From the NCBI GenBank assembly GCA_025463215.1, contig JAOBWF010000155.1, positions 1 through 33,902 on the forward strand: 33,902 bases of DNA, written 5' to 3'. Both the position numbers and the translations under genes were made by a program. Of the stretch, positions 1 to 7,661 are shown in pieces; the stretch's first letter is position 1, and every line of letters starts with the position of its first letter. The stretch comes from Acidobacteriota bacterium. Lineage in GTDB: Bacteria > Acidobacteriota > Vicinamibacteria > Vicinamibacterales > CAVVIG01. The notes under the pieces are model-generated. The model worked only from the letters and a program-made list of their open reading frames with translations. It searched no databases and was not told where the DNA came from.

Positions 1-104
1 ATGAGGTTCTCCTTGGCGGCGAAGAACTCGTCGTTCGCCGCCACGACGGCGCCGCCCAGGCGCTCCGACGCGAGATCCACGAGCTCGACAAACGATCCGG
101 TCAT
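1..104 (-). CDS. alc: Allantoicase, N-terminal fragment (cut by window edge)
   Basis: Only about 34 codons are visible, read leftward from an ATG at 104. The peptide contains the family's N-terminal signature: DLASERLGG around residues 9-17, then ANDEFFAAKENL near residues 22-34. Allantoicase hydrolyses allantoate to ureidoglycolate and urea, the step after allantoinase. Its ATG overlaps the TGA of the upstream allantoinase in an ATGA tetranucleotide (101-104), so translation is probably coupled. The pathway context and the signature agree, which makes the call good despite the short fragment. The rest of the gene lies outside the window. Confidence 0.85.
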   Translation of the reverse strand, partial: MTGSFVELVDLASERLGGAVVAANDEFFAAKENL

Positions 105-1507
105 AGCATCTGCCCGCCGTACGCGCGCGTGAGCCGGTTGTTATCCCACACACGTTCACCGCGCACGAAGGTGGTGAGCACGGTGCCGAACAGGGAGCGT
201 CCGGCATACGGCGTCAGCTTGTGCTTCTGGTGCAGGTGCGCCGGATCGACGACGAAGTCGGCGTCTGGATCCCAGACCACCAGATCGGCATCGAACCCCT
301 CGGCAAGGCGCCCTTTGCGTTCGAGCCCGGCGAGCGCCGCCGGCGCCGCGCTCATCCACCGCGCCAACAGCGATCGGAGGCTCGCTTCGGACGGCGCCAC
401 GCTCCAGTGTGACGTGTCACTGCTGACACTCGAGAGTTGCGCCTTCAGGCTGGTGTACGTCGCGGGCAGCGACAGCTCCAGCGATGCAATCCCGCCCCAG
501 GCGCGCGAAAAATCGCCGTCGGCTTTCAGCGCCGGCGGCGCCGGCGAATGATCGGTGGCGATCAGGTCGAGCGCGCCGCTCGCCAGGCCGTCCCACAGCG
601 CGGCGCGGTGCGACGCCTCGCGGATCGGGGGGGCGCACTTGAACGCGGTGGCTTCGTCTCCGATCTCGCCGGCCGCGAACGTCAGGTAGTGCGGGCAGGT
701 TTCCGCCGTGATCGGCACCCCGGCGGCCTTCGCGCCCGCAATCGCCGCGACCCCTTCGGCCGACGAGACGTGAACGATGTGCACGCGCGTGTCGAATTCT
801 TCGGCGAGCCTGATCATCAGCCGAATGGCCTCGACCTCCATGCTCGCCGGACGGGTCGCCAGATACGAGGCGTAGTGAGGGTTGTGAATTGCGGATTGCG
901 GGTTCGAATCCGGATGTGAATCCGCATTCCGCGATCCGCATTCCGCAATGATGATCTCCGCGTGCACGAGGAGCGGAACATTGCGTCGCGCGAGGATCGG
1001 CAGCGCCTGCCGCAAGTCCGCTTCCGTGACCGCGGGAAACTCGTCGACCCCGGAGGGCACCAGAAAACATTTGAAGCCGCGGACGCCGGCGTCCACGAGC
1101 GCGTCGAGCTCGGCGCTGTTGCCGGGCACGACGCCGCCCCAGAAGCCGACGTCGACGTGACACTGCGCCCGCGCCGCCTCCTTCTTCGCCCGCAGCGCGC
1201 TTCTCGTCGTCGTCGCCGGAATGCTGTTGAGCGGCATGTCGATGACCGTGGTCACGCCGCCGGCCGCGGCGGCGCGCGTCGCCGTGTCGAACCCTTCCCA
1301 GTCGGTGCGCCCCGGCTCGTTGATGTGGACATGCGTGTCGACGAGGCCGGGCGAGATCACCAGGTCCGGCACGTTGAACACCTTCGCGCCGGTCGGATCG
1401 TCGCCGGCGAACTCGACGATCCGATCGATGACACCACGATCGATGTACAGCGCCGCCGCGCGCTCACCGTCGGGCAGGACAACGCGACGGCTCCTGACTA
1501 CCAGCAC
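101..1507 (-). CDS. allB: Allantoinase
   Basis: A 468-residue cyclic amidohydrolase that opens the hydantoin ring of allantoin to give allantoate. The first metal motif is DTHVH (residues 57-61), followed by the allantoinase-specific NEPGRTDWEGF. The bridging carboxylated lysine should be K146 in GFKCFL; other ligands are H182 in HAE, H246 and D319 in ATDHSP. The start is GTG at 1507, four bases after the upstream hydantoinase TGA, and the stop overlaps the allantoicase ATG. Residues of about 185-210, just after HAE, are encoded by a hairpin-forming repeat (884-950) and look like an in-frame insertion in a variable surface loop. All catalytic residues are kept, so the enzyme is probably active. 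The NEPGRT motif favours allantoinase over generic dihydropyrimidinase. Confidence 0.93.
   Translation of the reverse strand: MLVVRSRRVVLPDGERAAALYIDRGVIDRIVEFAGDDPTGAKVFNVPDLVISPGLVDTHVHINEPGRTDWEGFDTATRAAAAGGVTTVIDMPLNSIPATTTRSALRAKKEAARAQCHVDVGFWGGVVPGNSAELDALVDAGVRGFKCFLVPSGVDEFPAVTEADLRQALPILARRNVPLLVHAEIIIAECGSRNADSHPDSNPQSAIHNPHYASYLATRPASMEVEAIRLMIRLAEEFDTRVHIVHVSSAEGVAAIAGAKAAGVPITAETCPHYLTFAAGEIGDEATAFKCAPPIREASHRAALWDGLASGALDLIATDHSPAPPALKADGDFSRAWGGIASLELSLPATYTSLKAQLSSVSSDTSHWSVAPSEASLRSLLARWMSAAPAALAGLERKGRLAEGFDADLVVWDPDADFVVDPAHLHQKHKLTPYAGRSLFGTVLTTFVRGERVWDNNRLTRAYGGQML
884..950. repeat. Hairpin repeat, GCGGATTGCGG type, in frame inside allantoinase
   Basis: About 67 bp made of two inverted arms. 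On the plus strand the left arm (886-905) carries GAATTGCGGATTGCGG and the right arm (919-949) carries two copies of CCGCATTCCGC-like units. Each arm is itself a direct repeat of a roughly 10-bp unit. The segment keeps the allantoinase frame open and encodes a Ser/Asn/His/Pro-rich stretch after the HAE motif. No terminal duplication is evident by eye. Confidence 0.7.
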
Positions 1508-1511
1508 GGCG

Positions 1512-2891
1512 TCACCGTGTGGCGCGTTTCAGGAACGATCCCGCACCCGCGCGTCCGACGAACACGCCGTTCTCGATCACCAGCTTGCCGCGCGACAGCA
1601 CGGTGTCGGTCGCGCCGGTCACCTGCCGCCCCTCGTACGGGTTGTAGTCGCAGTTCATGTGCAGCGTCCGGGCCGCGAGCGTGATGGTGCGGTTCGGATC
1701 GAAGACGACGATGTCGGCATCGGAGCCCGGCGCGATCGTGCCTTTGCGCGGGAAGAGACCGAAGATCTTGGCGGGGGACGTCGACGTCAGCTCGACGAAG
1801 CGATTGAGCGAGATGCGCCCCGGCCGCACGCCGCCGTCGTAGACCAGGCTCATGCGCGTCTCGACGCCCGGCGCGCCGTTCGGGATCTTCGAGAAGTCGT
1901 TCTCGCCGAGCCGCTTCTCTTTCATGCAGAACGGGCAGTGGTCGGTCGAGATGCACTGCAGATCGTTGAACGCCAGGCCGCGCCACAGCTGATCCTGCTT
2001 GGCTTTGTCGCGCAGCGGCGGGCTCATCACATATTTCGAGCCGCCGAAGTCCGGCTCCTCGTAGTTGTCGTACGAGAGGAAGAGATACTGAGGGCAGGTC
2101 TCGGCGAACGCCGGGAGTCCGCGGTCGCGCGCTTCCGTGACCATCTCGAGCGCCTCGGCGGCCGAGAGGTGGACGATGTAGATCGGGACGTCGGCGATTT
2201 CGGCGAGCGCGATGGCGCGATGGGTCGCTTCGGCTTCGGCCCGGGCGGGGCGGGTCAGCGCATGGTATTTCGGCGCCGTCTTCCCTTCCGCCAGCGCCCA
2301 CTGCACCAGGACGTCGATGACGCCGCCGTTCTCCGCGTGCATGCAGATCGTGCCGCCGTTCTTCCCGGTCCGCAGCAGCGCCTTGAAAATGGTCGCATCG
2401 TCGAGCATGAAGACGCCCGGGTAGGCCATGAACAGCTTGAACGAGGTGATGCCCTGCGTGACCAGGGCGTCCATCTCGCCTTCCACCTGATCGTTCAGCT
2501 CGGTGATGATCATGTGAAAGCCGTAGTCGACGACCGCCTTGCCGTCCGCCTTCTTCGCCCAGGTCTCCCACGCCTGATGCAGCGTCTGACCGCGGTACTG
2601 AATGGCGAAGTCGACGATCGTCGTCGTGCCGCCGAACGCCGCGGCGCGGGTGCCGGTCTCGAAGTCGTCAGCGGAGGTGGCGCCGCCGAACGGCATGTCC
2701 ATGTGCGTGTGGACGTCGATGCCGCCGGGCAGCACGTACTTGCCGGCGGCGTCGATCACCTTGTCGACATTGGCAACCGGAATGTCGAGCGACATCCCGA
2801 TGACCGCAATCTTCTCGTCCTCGACGAGCACATCACCGGTGTACTGATCGACCGCGGTGACGATGGTGCCGTTCTTGATCAGTGTGCGCAT
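1512..2891 (-). CDS. Dihydropyrimidinase / D-hydantoinase family amidohydrolase
   Basis: A 459-residue binuclear-zinc amidohydrolase of the dihydropyrimidinase family, which hydrolyses 5,6-dihydrouracil or related hydantoins to N-carbamoyl amino acids. Metal ligands visible are HTH at 61-63, the lysine to be carboxylated K152 (TSFKLFMAYPG), H185 in MHAENGG, H241 in IVHLSAAEA and D317 in STDHCP. MHAENG and the ETCPQYL motif are typical of hydantoinases rather than allantoinases. ATG at 2891 is the only sensible start. It lies four bases upstream of allantoinase and downstream of the semialdehyde dehydrogenase, which could oxidise malonate semialdehyde formed from beta-alanine. Dihydropyrimidine dehydrogenase and beta-ureidopropionase are not in the window, so the exact substrate is inferred. 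Confidence 0.9.
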   Translation of the reverse strand: MRTLIKNGTIVTAVDQYTGDVLVEDEKIAVIGMSLDIPVANVDKVIDAAGKYVLPGGIDVHTHMDMPFGGATSADDFETGTRAAAFGGTTTIVDFAIQYRGQTLHQAWETWAKKADGKAVVDYGFHMIITELNDQVEGEMDALVTQGITSFKLFMAYPGVFMLDDATIFKALLRTGKNGGTICMHAENGGVIDVLVQWALAEGKTAPKYHALTRPARAEAEATHRAIALAEIADVPIYIVHLSAAEALEMVTEARDRGLPAFAETCPQYLFLSYDNYEEPDFGGSKYVMSPPLRDKAKQDQLWRGLAFNDLQCISTDHCPFCMKEKRLGENDFSKIPNGAPGVETRMSLVYDGGVRPGRISLNRFVELTSTSPAKIFGLFPRKGTIAPGSDADIVVFDPNRTITLAARTLHMNCDYNPYEGRQVTGATDTVLSRGKLVIENGVFVGRAGAGSFLKRATR

Positions 2892-2905
2892 CGGGGTCTC
2901 GTGAA

Positions 2906-3020
2906 ATGAAAGATTTCAGAGTTCAGATTTCAGATGGCTTGCTGCTGCCAATCCGGGCTGCAGATGCGAATCCGATTGCAGTTGTCATCTGGCTGCTGGT
3001 TCAGTCTGAAAACTCTCGAG
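2906..3020. repeat. Intergenic hairpin repeat (TTCAGATTTCAGAT type)
   Basis: The 131-bp gap between the semialdehyde dehydrogenase stop and the hydantoinase start is almost filled by this element. The left part (2911-2935) has tandem TTCAGA units. The right part (3000-3020) holds imperfect inverted copies (TTCAGTCTGAAAACTC). The centre contains a partial palindrome around CTGCAG. Both flanking genes face left, so it lies inside the presumed operon transcript and would fold there. Divergence between the arms is substantial and the boundaries are approximate. Confidence 0.55.
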
Positions 3021-3022
3021 TG

Positions 3023-4495
<1,473 letters not shown>

Positions 4496-4501
4496 CGTGG
4501 G

Positions 4502-4508
4502 CTCCTCC
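4502..4508 (-). promoter_or_regulatory. Strong ribosome binding site of mmsA
   Basis: GGAGGAG on the minus strand, six bases before the ATG at 4495. It decides the start in a frame that is otherwise open for hundreds of codons upstream. It is one of the few canonical Shine-Dalgarno sequences in this operon. Confidence 0.75.
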
Positions 4509-4520
4509 GCAAAGGACCCC

Positions 4521-4526
4521 ATTATA
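4521..4526 (-). promoter_or_regulatory. Possible -10 box (TATAAT) upstream of mmsA
   Basis: A perfect TATAAT on the minus strand in the 53-bp gap after the glycosyltransferase, 25 bases before the mmsA ATG. No good -35 hexamer is visible at 16-18 bp. In such GC-rich DNA a perfect hexamer in a gap is suggestive of an internal promoter giving mmsA, hydantoinase and allantoinase separate control. Confidence 0.4.
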
Positions 4527-4548
4527 TTGGCGGGGGCGCGGAAAGGCT

Positions 4549-5796
4549 CTACGGCAGCAGGACCGGCTTTGCCTCGCGGGCCCAGCCCTCTTCCCAGGTC
4601 GGCCGGGCGAGCTTCCGCGCGCCCGTGCGCAGGCGGTCGAGCGCCTTCTGGTCGGCCGGGAAGGTCTCGAACAGATCGAAGAGGACGTCGGCCAGTTGCG
4701 GGCCGTTCGAGAACAGCAGGCCGTTGTCGCCGTGGCGGACCCGTTCGGCGAGGCAGGCGCCGTAGTCGAGCGCGCAGACCGGGACGCCGGCGCCGAACAG
4801 ATCGGCGATCTTCATCGGAATGTCGAGGCCCGACGAGGATCGATGCAGGCAGAGGCCGAGATCGGCGCTGCCGACGACGCGCGGGTAGTCGTCCGGCTCG
4901 AGAAAGCGCGCCCGCAGCTGGATGCGCCGGGCCGGCAGTCCGGCGAAGCGGCGCTCGAATTCGGCACGGCGGGCGCCGTCGCCGGTCACGAGGATCACGA
5001 GCTCGGGAAACCGCCGCCCGGTATTCCCCGCTTCCCACCCGCGGATCCGCTCTTCCAGCCGCATGACCGCTTCGATCACGACGTCGAAATCCTCGTCCTC
5101 CGTCCAGCTGGTCGGGCAGACGATGAAGCCGACGGTATTGGCGCGAATCCCGAGCCGCGCGAACAGGGCCTGGCGGAAGCGCTCGCGATCGCCGCGTTCG
5201 ATCGGCGTGAACGCCGATGCCGGCCGATCGTACAGGACGCGCGCCTGCTTGACGCCGAAGCGGCTCTCGAGAAACGCCGCGAGGCCGCGTGACACGCACA
5301 GGTTCGCATCGGCGCGGCGCGCGTCGCGCCGCTCGAACCAGCGCGCCAGCCGGACCGCGGGGTGCCATTGGCCGAGGCGCAGCTGCAGCAGCGTGTAGCC
5401 GAGGTTATGCCAGTCGATGACGAAGCGGACGCCGCGCCCTCGCAGCGCGAACCAGCTGACCGCGAGCGTGGGAAAGGCGGGCGGATTCTGCACCACGACG
5501 AGATCCGGACGCGGCAGCGTGCGCAGGATCCGCCACAACTTGAAGCTCGTGCGCAGCGCGTCGAACAGGCCGGCGGCCGCGTACGTGGAACCGGTGAGCT
5601 CGCCGCGGATTTTCAACCGTCGCGTCGCTAGGCGGTGCACGTTAATGCGCGGCTCGTCGGTAATCGCGCGCGGCAGCGGCGTGCCTTCGAGGCCGACGAG
5701 GTCCACCTCGACGCCATTGGCGGCCAGTGCGTGCGCGTGGTACCGCATGCGGGCGCTGCGGCCCAGATCTCCGAGGCAGACGACGGCGGCTCTCAT
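4549..5796 (-). CDS. ALG1-like (GT33-type) beta-mannosyltransferase homologue
   Basis: A 415-residue GT-B glycosyltransferase that matches eukaryotic ALG1, the enzyme that adds the first mannose to dolichyl-PP-chitobiose, along its whole length. Shared landmarks, compared from memory with human ALG1, are LGDLGRSARMRYHA (8-21), QNPP (103-106), DWHNLGY (128-134), YDRPAS (189-194), TSWTEDEDF (229-237), EPDDYP (300-305), SADLGLCLH (310-318), SSSGLDIPMK (320-329) and a C-terminal W-x2-x-W pattern. The N-terminal membrane anchor of eukaryotic ALG1 is absent, so it would be soluble or peripheral. The donor is probably GDP-mannose and the acceptor is unknown. Its place inside a purine catabolic operon is unexplained. 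The family call is strong, while the substrate is inference. Confidence 0.85.
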   Translation of the reverse strand: MRAAVVCLGDLGRSARMRYHAHALAANGVEVDLVGLEGTPLPRAITDEPRINVHRLATRRLKIRGELTGSTYAAAGLFDALRTSFKLWRILRTLPRPDLVVVQNPPAFPTLAVSWFALRGRGVRFVIDWHNLGYTLLQLRLGQWHPAVRLARWFERRDARRADANLCVSRGLAAFLESRFGVKQARVLYDRPASAFTPIERGDRERFRQALFARLGIRANTVGFIVCPTSWTEDEDFDVVIEAVMRLEERIRGWEAGNTGRRFPELVILVTGDGARRAEFERRFAGLPARRIQLRARFLEPDDYPRVVGSADLGLCLHRSSSGLDIPMKIADLFGAGVPVCALDYGACLAERVRHGDNGLLFSNGPQLADVLFDLFETFPADQKALDRLRTGARKLARPTWEEGWAREAKPVLLP

Positions 5797-5827
5797 TCAG
5801 GAAGTCGATGACGGGGGCAGGAATATT

Positions 5828-6664
5828 CTACCTGCGTTGGGCGTCGGTCCAAAACCGCGCCAGCAGGTTCGCGGCGACGCGGCGCCGATACTCGGCCGTC
5901 GACCGGATGTCGTCGATCGGCGCGATCTCTTCCAGCAGGATCCGCTGCGCCTCTTCGAGCGGCGCGCCGGCGCCGAGCGCGGCCTCCGTGCGCGTCGCGC
6001 GAATCACCGTCGCGGCGACGCTGCCGAGCGCGACCCGGACCGAGCCGTTCGGGTGCGGACCGACCCCGGCGACGACGATTTTGGAGATCGCCTGCGCCGC
6101 GCGCGTCCCGACCTTGCGGAACCACTGTGTGCCGCGAATCACCGGGATCTCGAACCCGACAATCAGCTCATCGGCGCGCCGCACTGTCTGGCGATAGCCG
6201 GTGTAGAAGCCGTTGAACGCCACTCGCCGCGTCCCGGCGGCGCTGCGCAAGACGACGGCGGCGTCGGCGGCCGCCAGCACCGGCAGCGTGTCCCCCGCGG
6301 GCGATGCGTTCGCGACGTTGCCGCCGATCGTGCCGCGATTCTGGATCTGCGCCCCGCCGACCTCGCGCGCCGCCGCCGCCAGCATCGGAATCCGCGTGCG
6401 GACGAGCGGCGATCGGATGAGATCGGCATGCGTCGCCAGCGCGCCGATCGCCAGCGTCTCACCGCGGATCTCGATGGCCCGCAGCGCATCGAGCCCCCAC
6501 AGATTCAGGAACCGCGTCTCCTGCAGCGTGCCGAAGTTGAGCGCCACATACAGATCCGTGCACCCGGCCATCGGCACGAGCGGCCCCTCGTCGCGCAACA
6601 TCTTCACCGCGTCGGCGAGCGACCGGGGCTGGAGCAGCGAGCGATGAGAGATCGATTCACGCAC
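5828..6664 (-). CDS. Xanthine dehydrogenase, FAD-binding subunit
   Basis: A 278-residue CoxM/XdhB-type flavoprotein that carries electrons from the molybdenum subunit via the 2Fe-2S subunit to NAD+. The first FAD loop reads AGCTD (33-37; AGGTD is usual) and the second is QNRGTIGGNVANASPAGD (108-125). The C-terminal CO_deh_flav_C region includes IDDIRSTAEYRRRVAANLL. Length is close to that of Bacillus PucC. The start is a GTG at 6664 with no recognisable Shine-Dalgarno. That codon lies at the edge of the repeat arm flanking the GxxExxY cassette, so the cassette may have replaced the native initiation region. It is separated from its partner subunits by that cassette. Confidence 0.93.
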   Translation of the reverse strand: MRESISHRSLLQPRSLADAVKMLRDEGPLVPMAGCTDLYVALNFGTLQETRFLNLWGLDALRAIEIRGETLAIGALATHADLIRSPLVRTRIPMLAAAAREVGGAQIQNRGTIGGNVANASPAGDTLPVLAAADAAVVLRSAAGTRRVAFNGFYTGYRQTVRRADELIVGFEIPVIRGTQWFRKVGTRAAQAISKIVVAGVGPHPNGSVRVALGSVAATVIRATRTEAALGAGAPLEEAQRILLEEIAPIDDIRSTAEYRRRVAANLLARFWTDAQRR

Positions 6665-7180
6665 AAGAAGGAACCGCGGAGACGGCCGAGCACGCGAACA
6701 AACGGCTCACAGCGGAAAAGCGTTCACGCGTCTCATGAAGCCGTCCCGCATCAAATGGCGAGCGCTGAAATTCACCACGATCCCGAGGCGCAAACCCGAC
6801 AGCTTTAGATAAGAGATCAACTGCGCTTCGTGAACGCGATCGAGGCGCGTGACGGATTTGATCTCCACGACGATGGAGTGCGCCACCACGATATCTATCC
6901 GGTACGCGCAGGACAGCCGTACGCTGCCGTAGACCAACGGTAGTGGCTTCTGCCGTTCGAACCTGACGCCCCGCTGTTGCAGTTCGTGGCAGAGACACTC
7001 CTCGTACGGAGCTTCGAGCAGTCCGGGCCCAAGCGCGCGATGAACGTCGATCGCCGCACCAATAATCTGCTCCGACAGATCGTCGAGTCGCTTGGCCTCT
7101 GGATGCACCGCGACGAGATCCCTCGTACGTCATCCTCTGCGCTCTTTGCGGTCTTTGCGGTCTCTGCCTTTGTTCTTTCC
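6664..7180. mobile_element. Putative GxxExxY cassette bounded by inverted repeat arms
   Basis: The left arm (6664-6700) begins AAGAAGGAACCGCGGAGAC on the plus strand. The right arm (7134-7180), read on the minus strand, runs GAACAAAGGCAGAGACCGC and then repeats ACCGCAAAG units. The arms are therefore imperfect inverted repeats facing inward, with one GxxExxY gene between them. The same arm sequence occurs without a gene at 27548-27632 and 33203-33274. The right arm encodes the last residues and stop of the 2Fe-2S subunit, and the left arm touches the GTG of the FAD subunit. The cassette thus splits an otherwise contiguous three-subunit gene set. Mobility is inferred from this layout. No transposase is seen. 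Confidence 0.55.
6707..7108 (-). CDS. GxxExxY family protein
   Basis: A 133-residue small protein of the GxxExxY family, named after the motif seen here as G29-L-L-E32-A-P-Y35 in ALGPGLLEAPYEECL. It also shows a restriction-endonuclease-like core: D72 in YRIDIVV, then E82 and K84 in VVEIKSV, then Q96 in HEAQLISYL, which resembles PD-(D/E)xK nucleases. Function is unknown. The start is GTG at 7108, with GAGGG about 12 bases upstream. It interrupts the xanthine dehydrogenase genes and lies between inverted repeat arms. A role in moving or processing those repeats is my speculation. Length is normal for the family and no frame disruption is seen. Confidence 0.88.
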   Translation of the reverse strand: MHPEAKRLDDLSEQIIGAAIDVHRALGPGLLEAPYEECLCHELQQRGVRFERQKPLPLVYGSVRLSCAYRIDIVVAHSIVVEIKSVTRLDRVHEAQLISYLKLSGLRLGIVVNFSARHLMRDGFMRRVNAFPL

Positions 7181-7615
7181 AGTGGCTGTCGCCTCAATCG
7201 AGCGAAAGATCGCTGAGTACCCCGTGCAGCGGCACAGGTTCCCTGCCAGGCCGGTCTTCATCTGATCGAGTGTCGGGTTTTTGCCGAGGGCGATTGCCGC
7301 CAGAATCATGCCTGGCGTGCAGATGCCGCATTGCGCGCCGCCGTGTTCGACGAACGCGTGCTGCAGCGGGTGGCGGCCGCCCAGACCTTCGATCGTCGTC
7401 ACGCGCGCGCCGGCGACCTGCGCGATCGGCACCAGACAGGAGTTTACCGGCCGCCCGTCGACGAGTACGGTGCACGCGCCGCATTCGCCTTCTCCGCAGC
7501 CTTCCTTCGTGCCGGTGAGCGCGCAGTCCTCGCGCAGCACGTCGAGCAGACGCTTCAGCGGATGAACCCGGCGCTTCGTCGCGCGGCCATTCAACACAAA
7601 AGACACGGAGGTCAA
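7130..7615 (-). CDS. Xanthine dehydrogenase, 2Fe-2S subunit
   Basis: A 161-residue iron-sulfur subunit of the CoxS/XdhC type that relays electrons from the Mo centre to FAD. The plant-type cluster ligands are C40, C45, C48 and C60 (GCGEGECGACTVL...NSC). The second cluster uses C96, C99, C128 and C130 (CGICTPG...LCRCTGY). The start is TTG at 7615, overlapping the TGA of the large subunit as TTGA, which predicts translational coupling. After the normal end of the fold, residues 146-161 are a Lys/Arg/Asp tail (KNKGRDRKDRKERRG) encoded by the right arm of the GxxExxY cassette. That tail is probably a replacement of the native C-terminus. Both clusters are intact. Confidence 0.93.
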   Translation of the reverse strand: MTSVSFVLNGRATKRRVHPLKRLLDVLREDCALTGTKEGCGEGECGACTVLVDGRPVNSCLVPIAQVAGARVTTIEGLGGRHPLQHAFVEHGGAQCGICTPGMILAAIALGKNPTLDQMKTGLAGNLCRCTGYSAIFRSIEATATGKNKGRDRKDRKERRG

Positions 7616-7661
7616 GATCGTGACGATCCTTTCCCTTGTGTCCTTGATGTCCTCTGTGTCG
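7592..7661. repeat. Hairpin repeat (GACACAAGG type) across the xdh large/small subunit junction
   Basis: The left arm (7592-7620) and right arm (7624-7661) are imperfect inverted copies built from ACACAGAGGACA-like units, with a near-palindromic GATCGTGACGATC at the centre. The right arm encodes the last 17 residues of the large subunit, a polar Ser/Thr/Arg-rich tail. The left arm covers the TTG start and first residues of the 2Fe-2S subunit. The left arm also encodes a natural-looking beta-strand, so part of the similarity may be chance. Confidence 0.5.

Noticed and set aside
899-912. GGTTCGAATCC, a tRNA T-arm-like sequence
   Set aside because: It lies inside the hairpin repeat in allantoinase and has no acceptor, D or anticodon arms around it.
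4496-5368. N-terminal extension of the semialdehyde dehydrogenase frame
   Set aside because: It overlaps the glycosyltransferase, has no family similarity, and a strong ribosome site marks ATG 4495.
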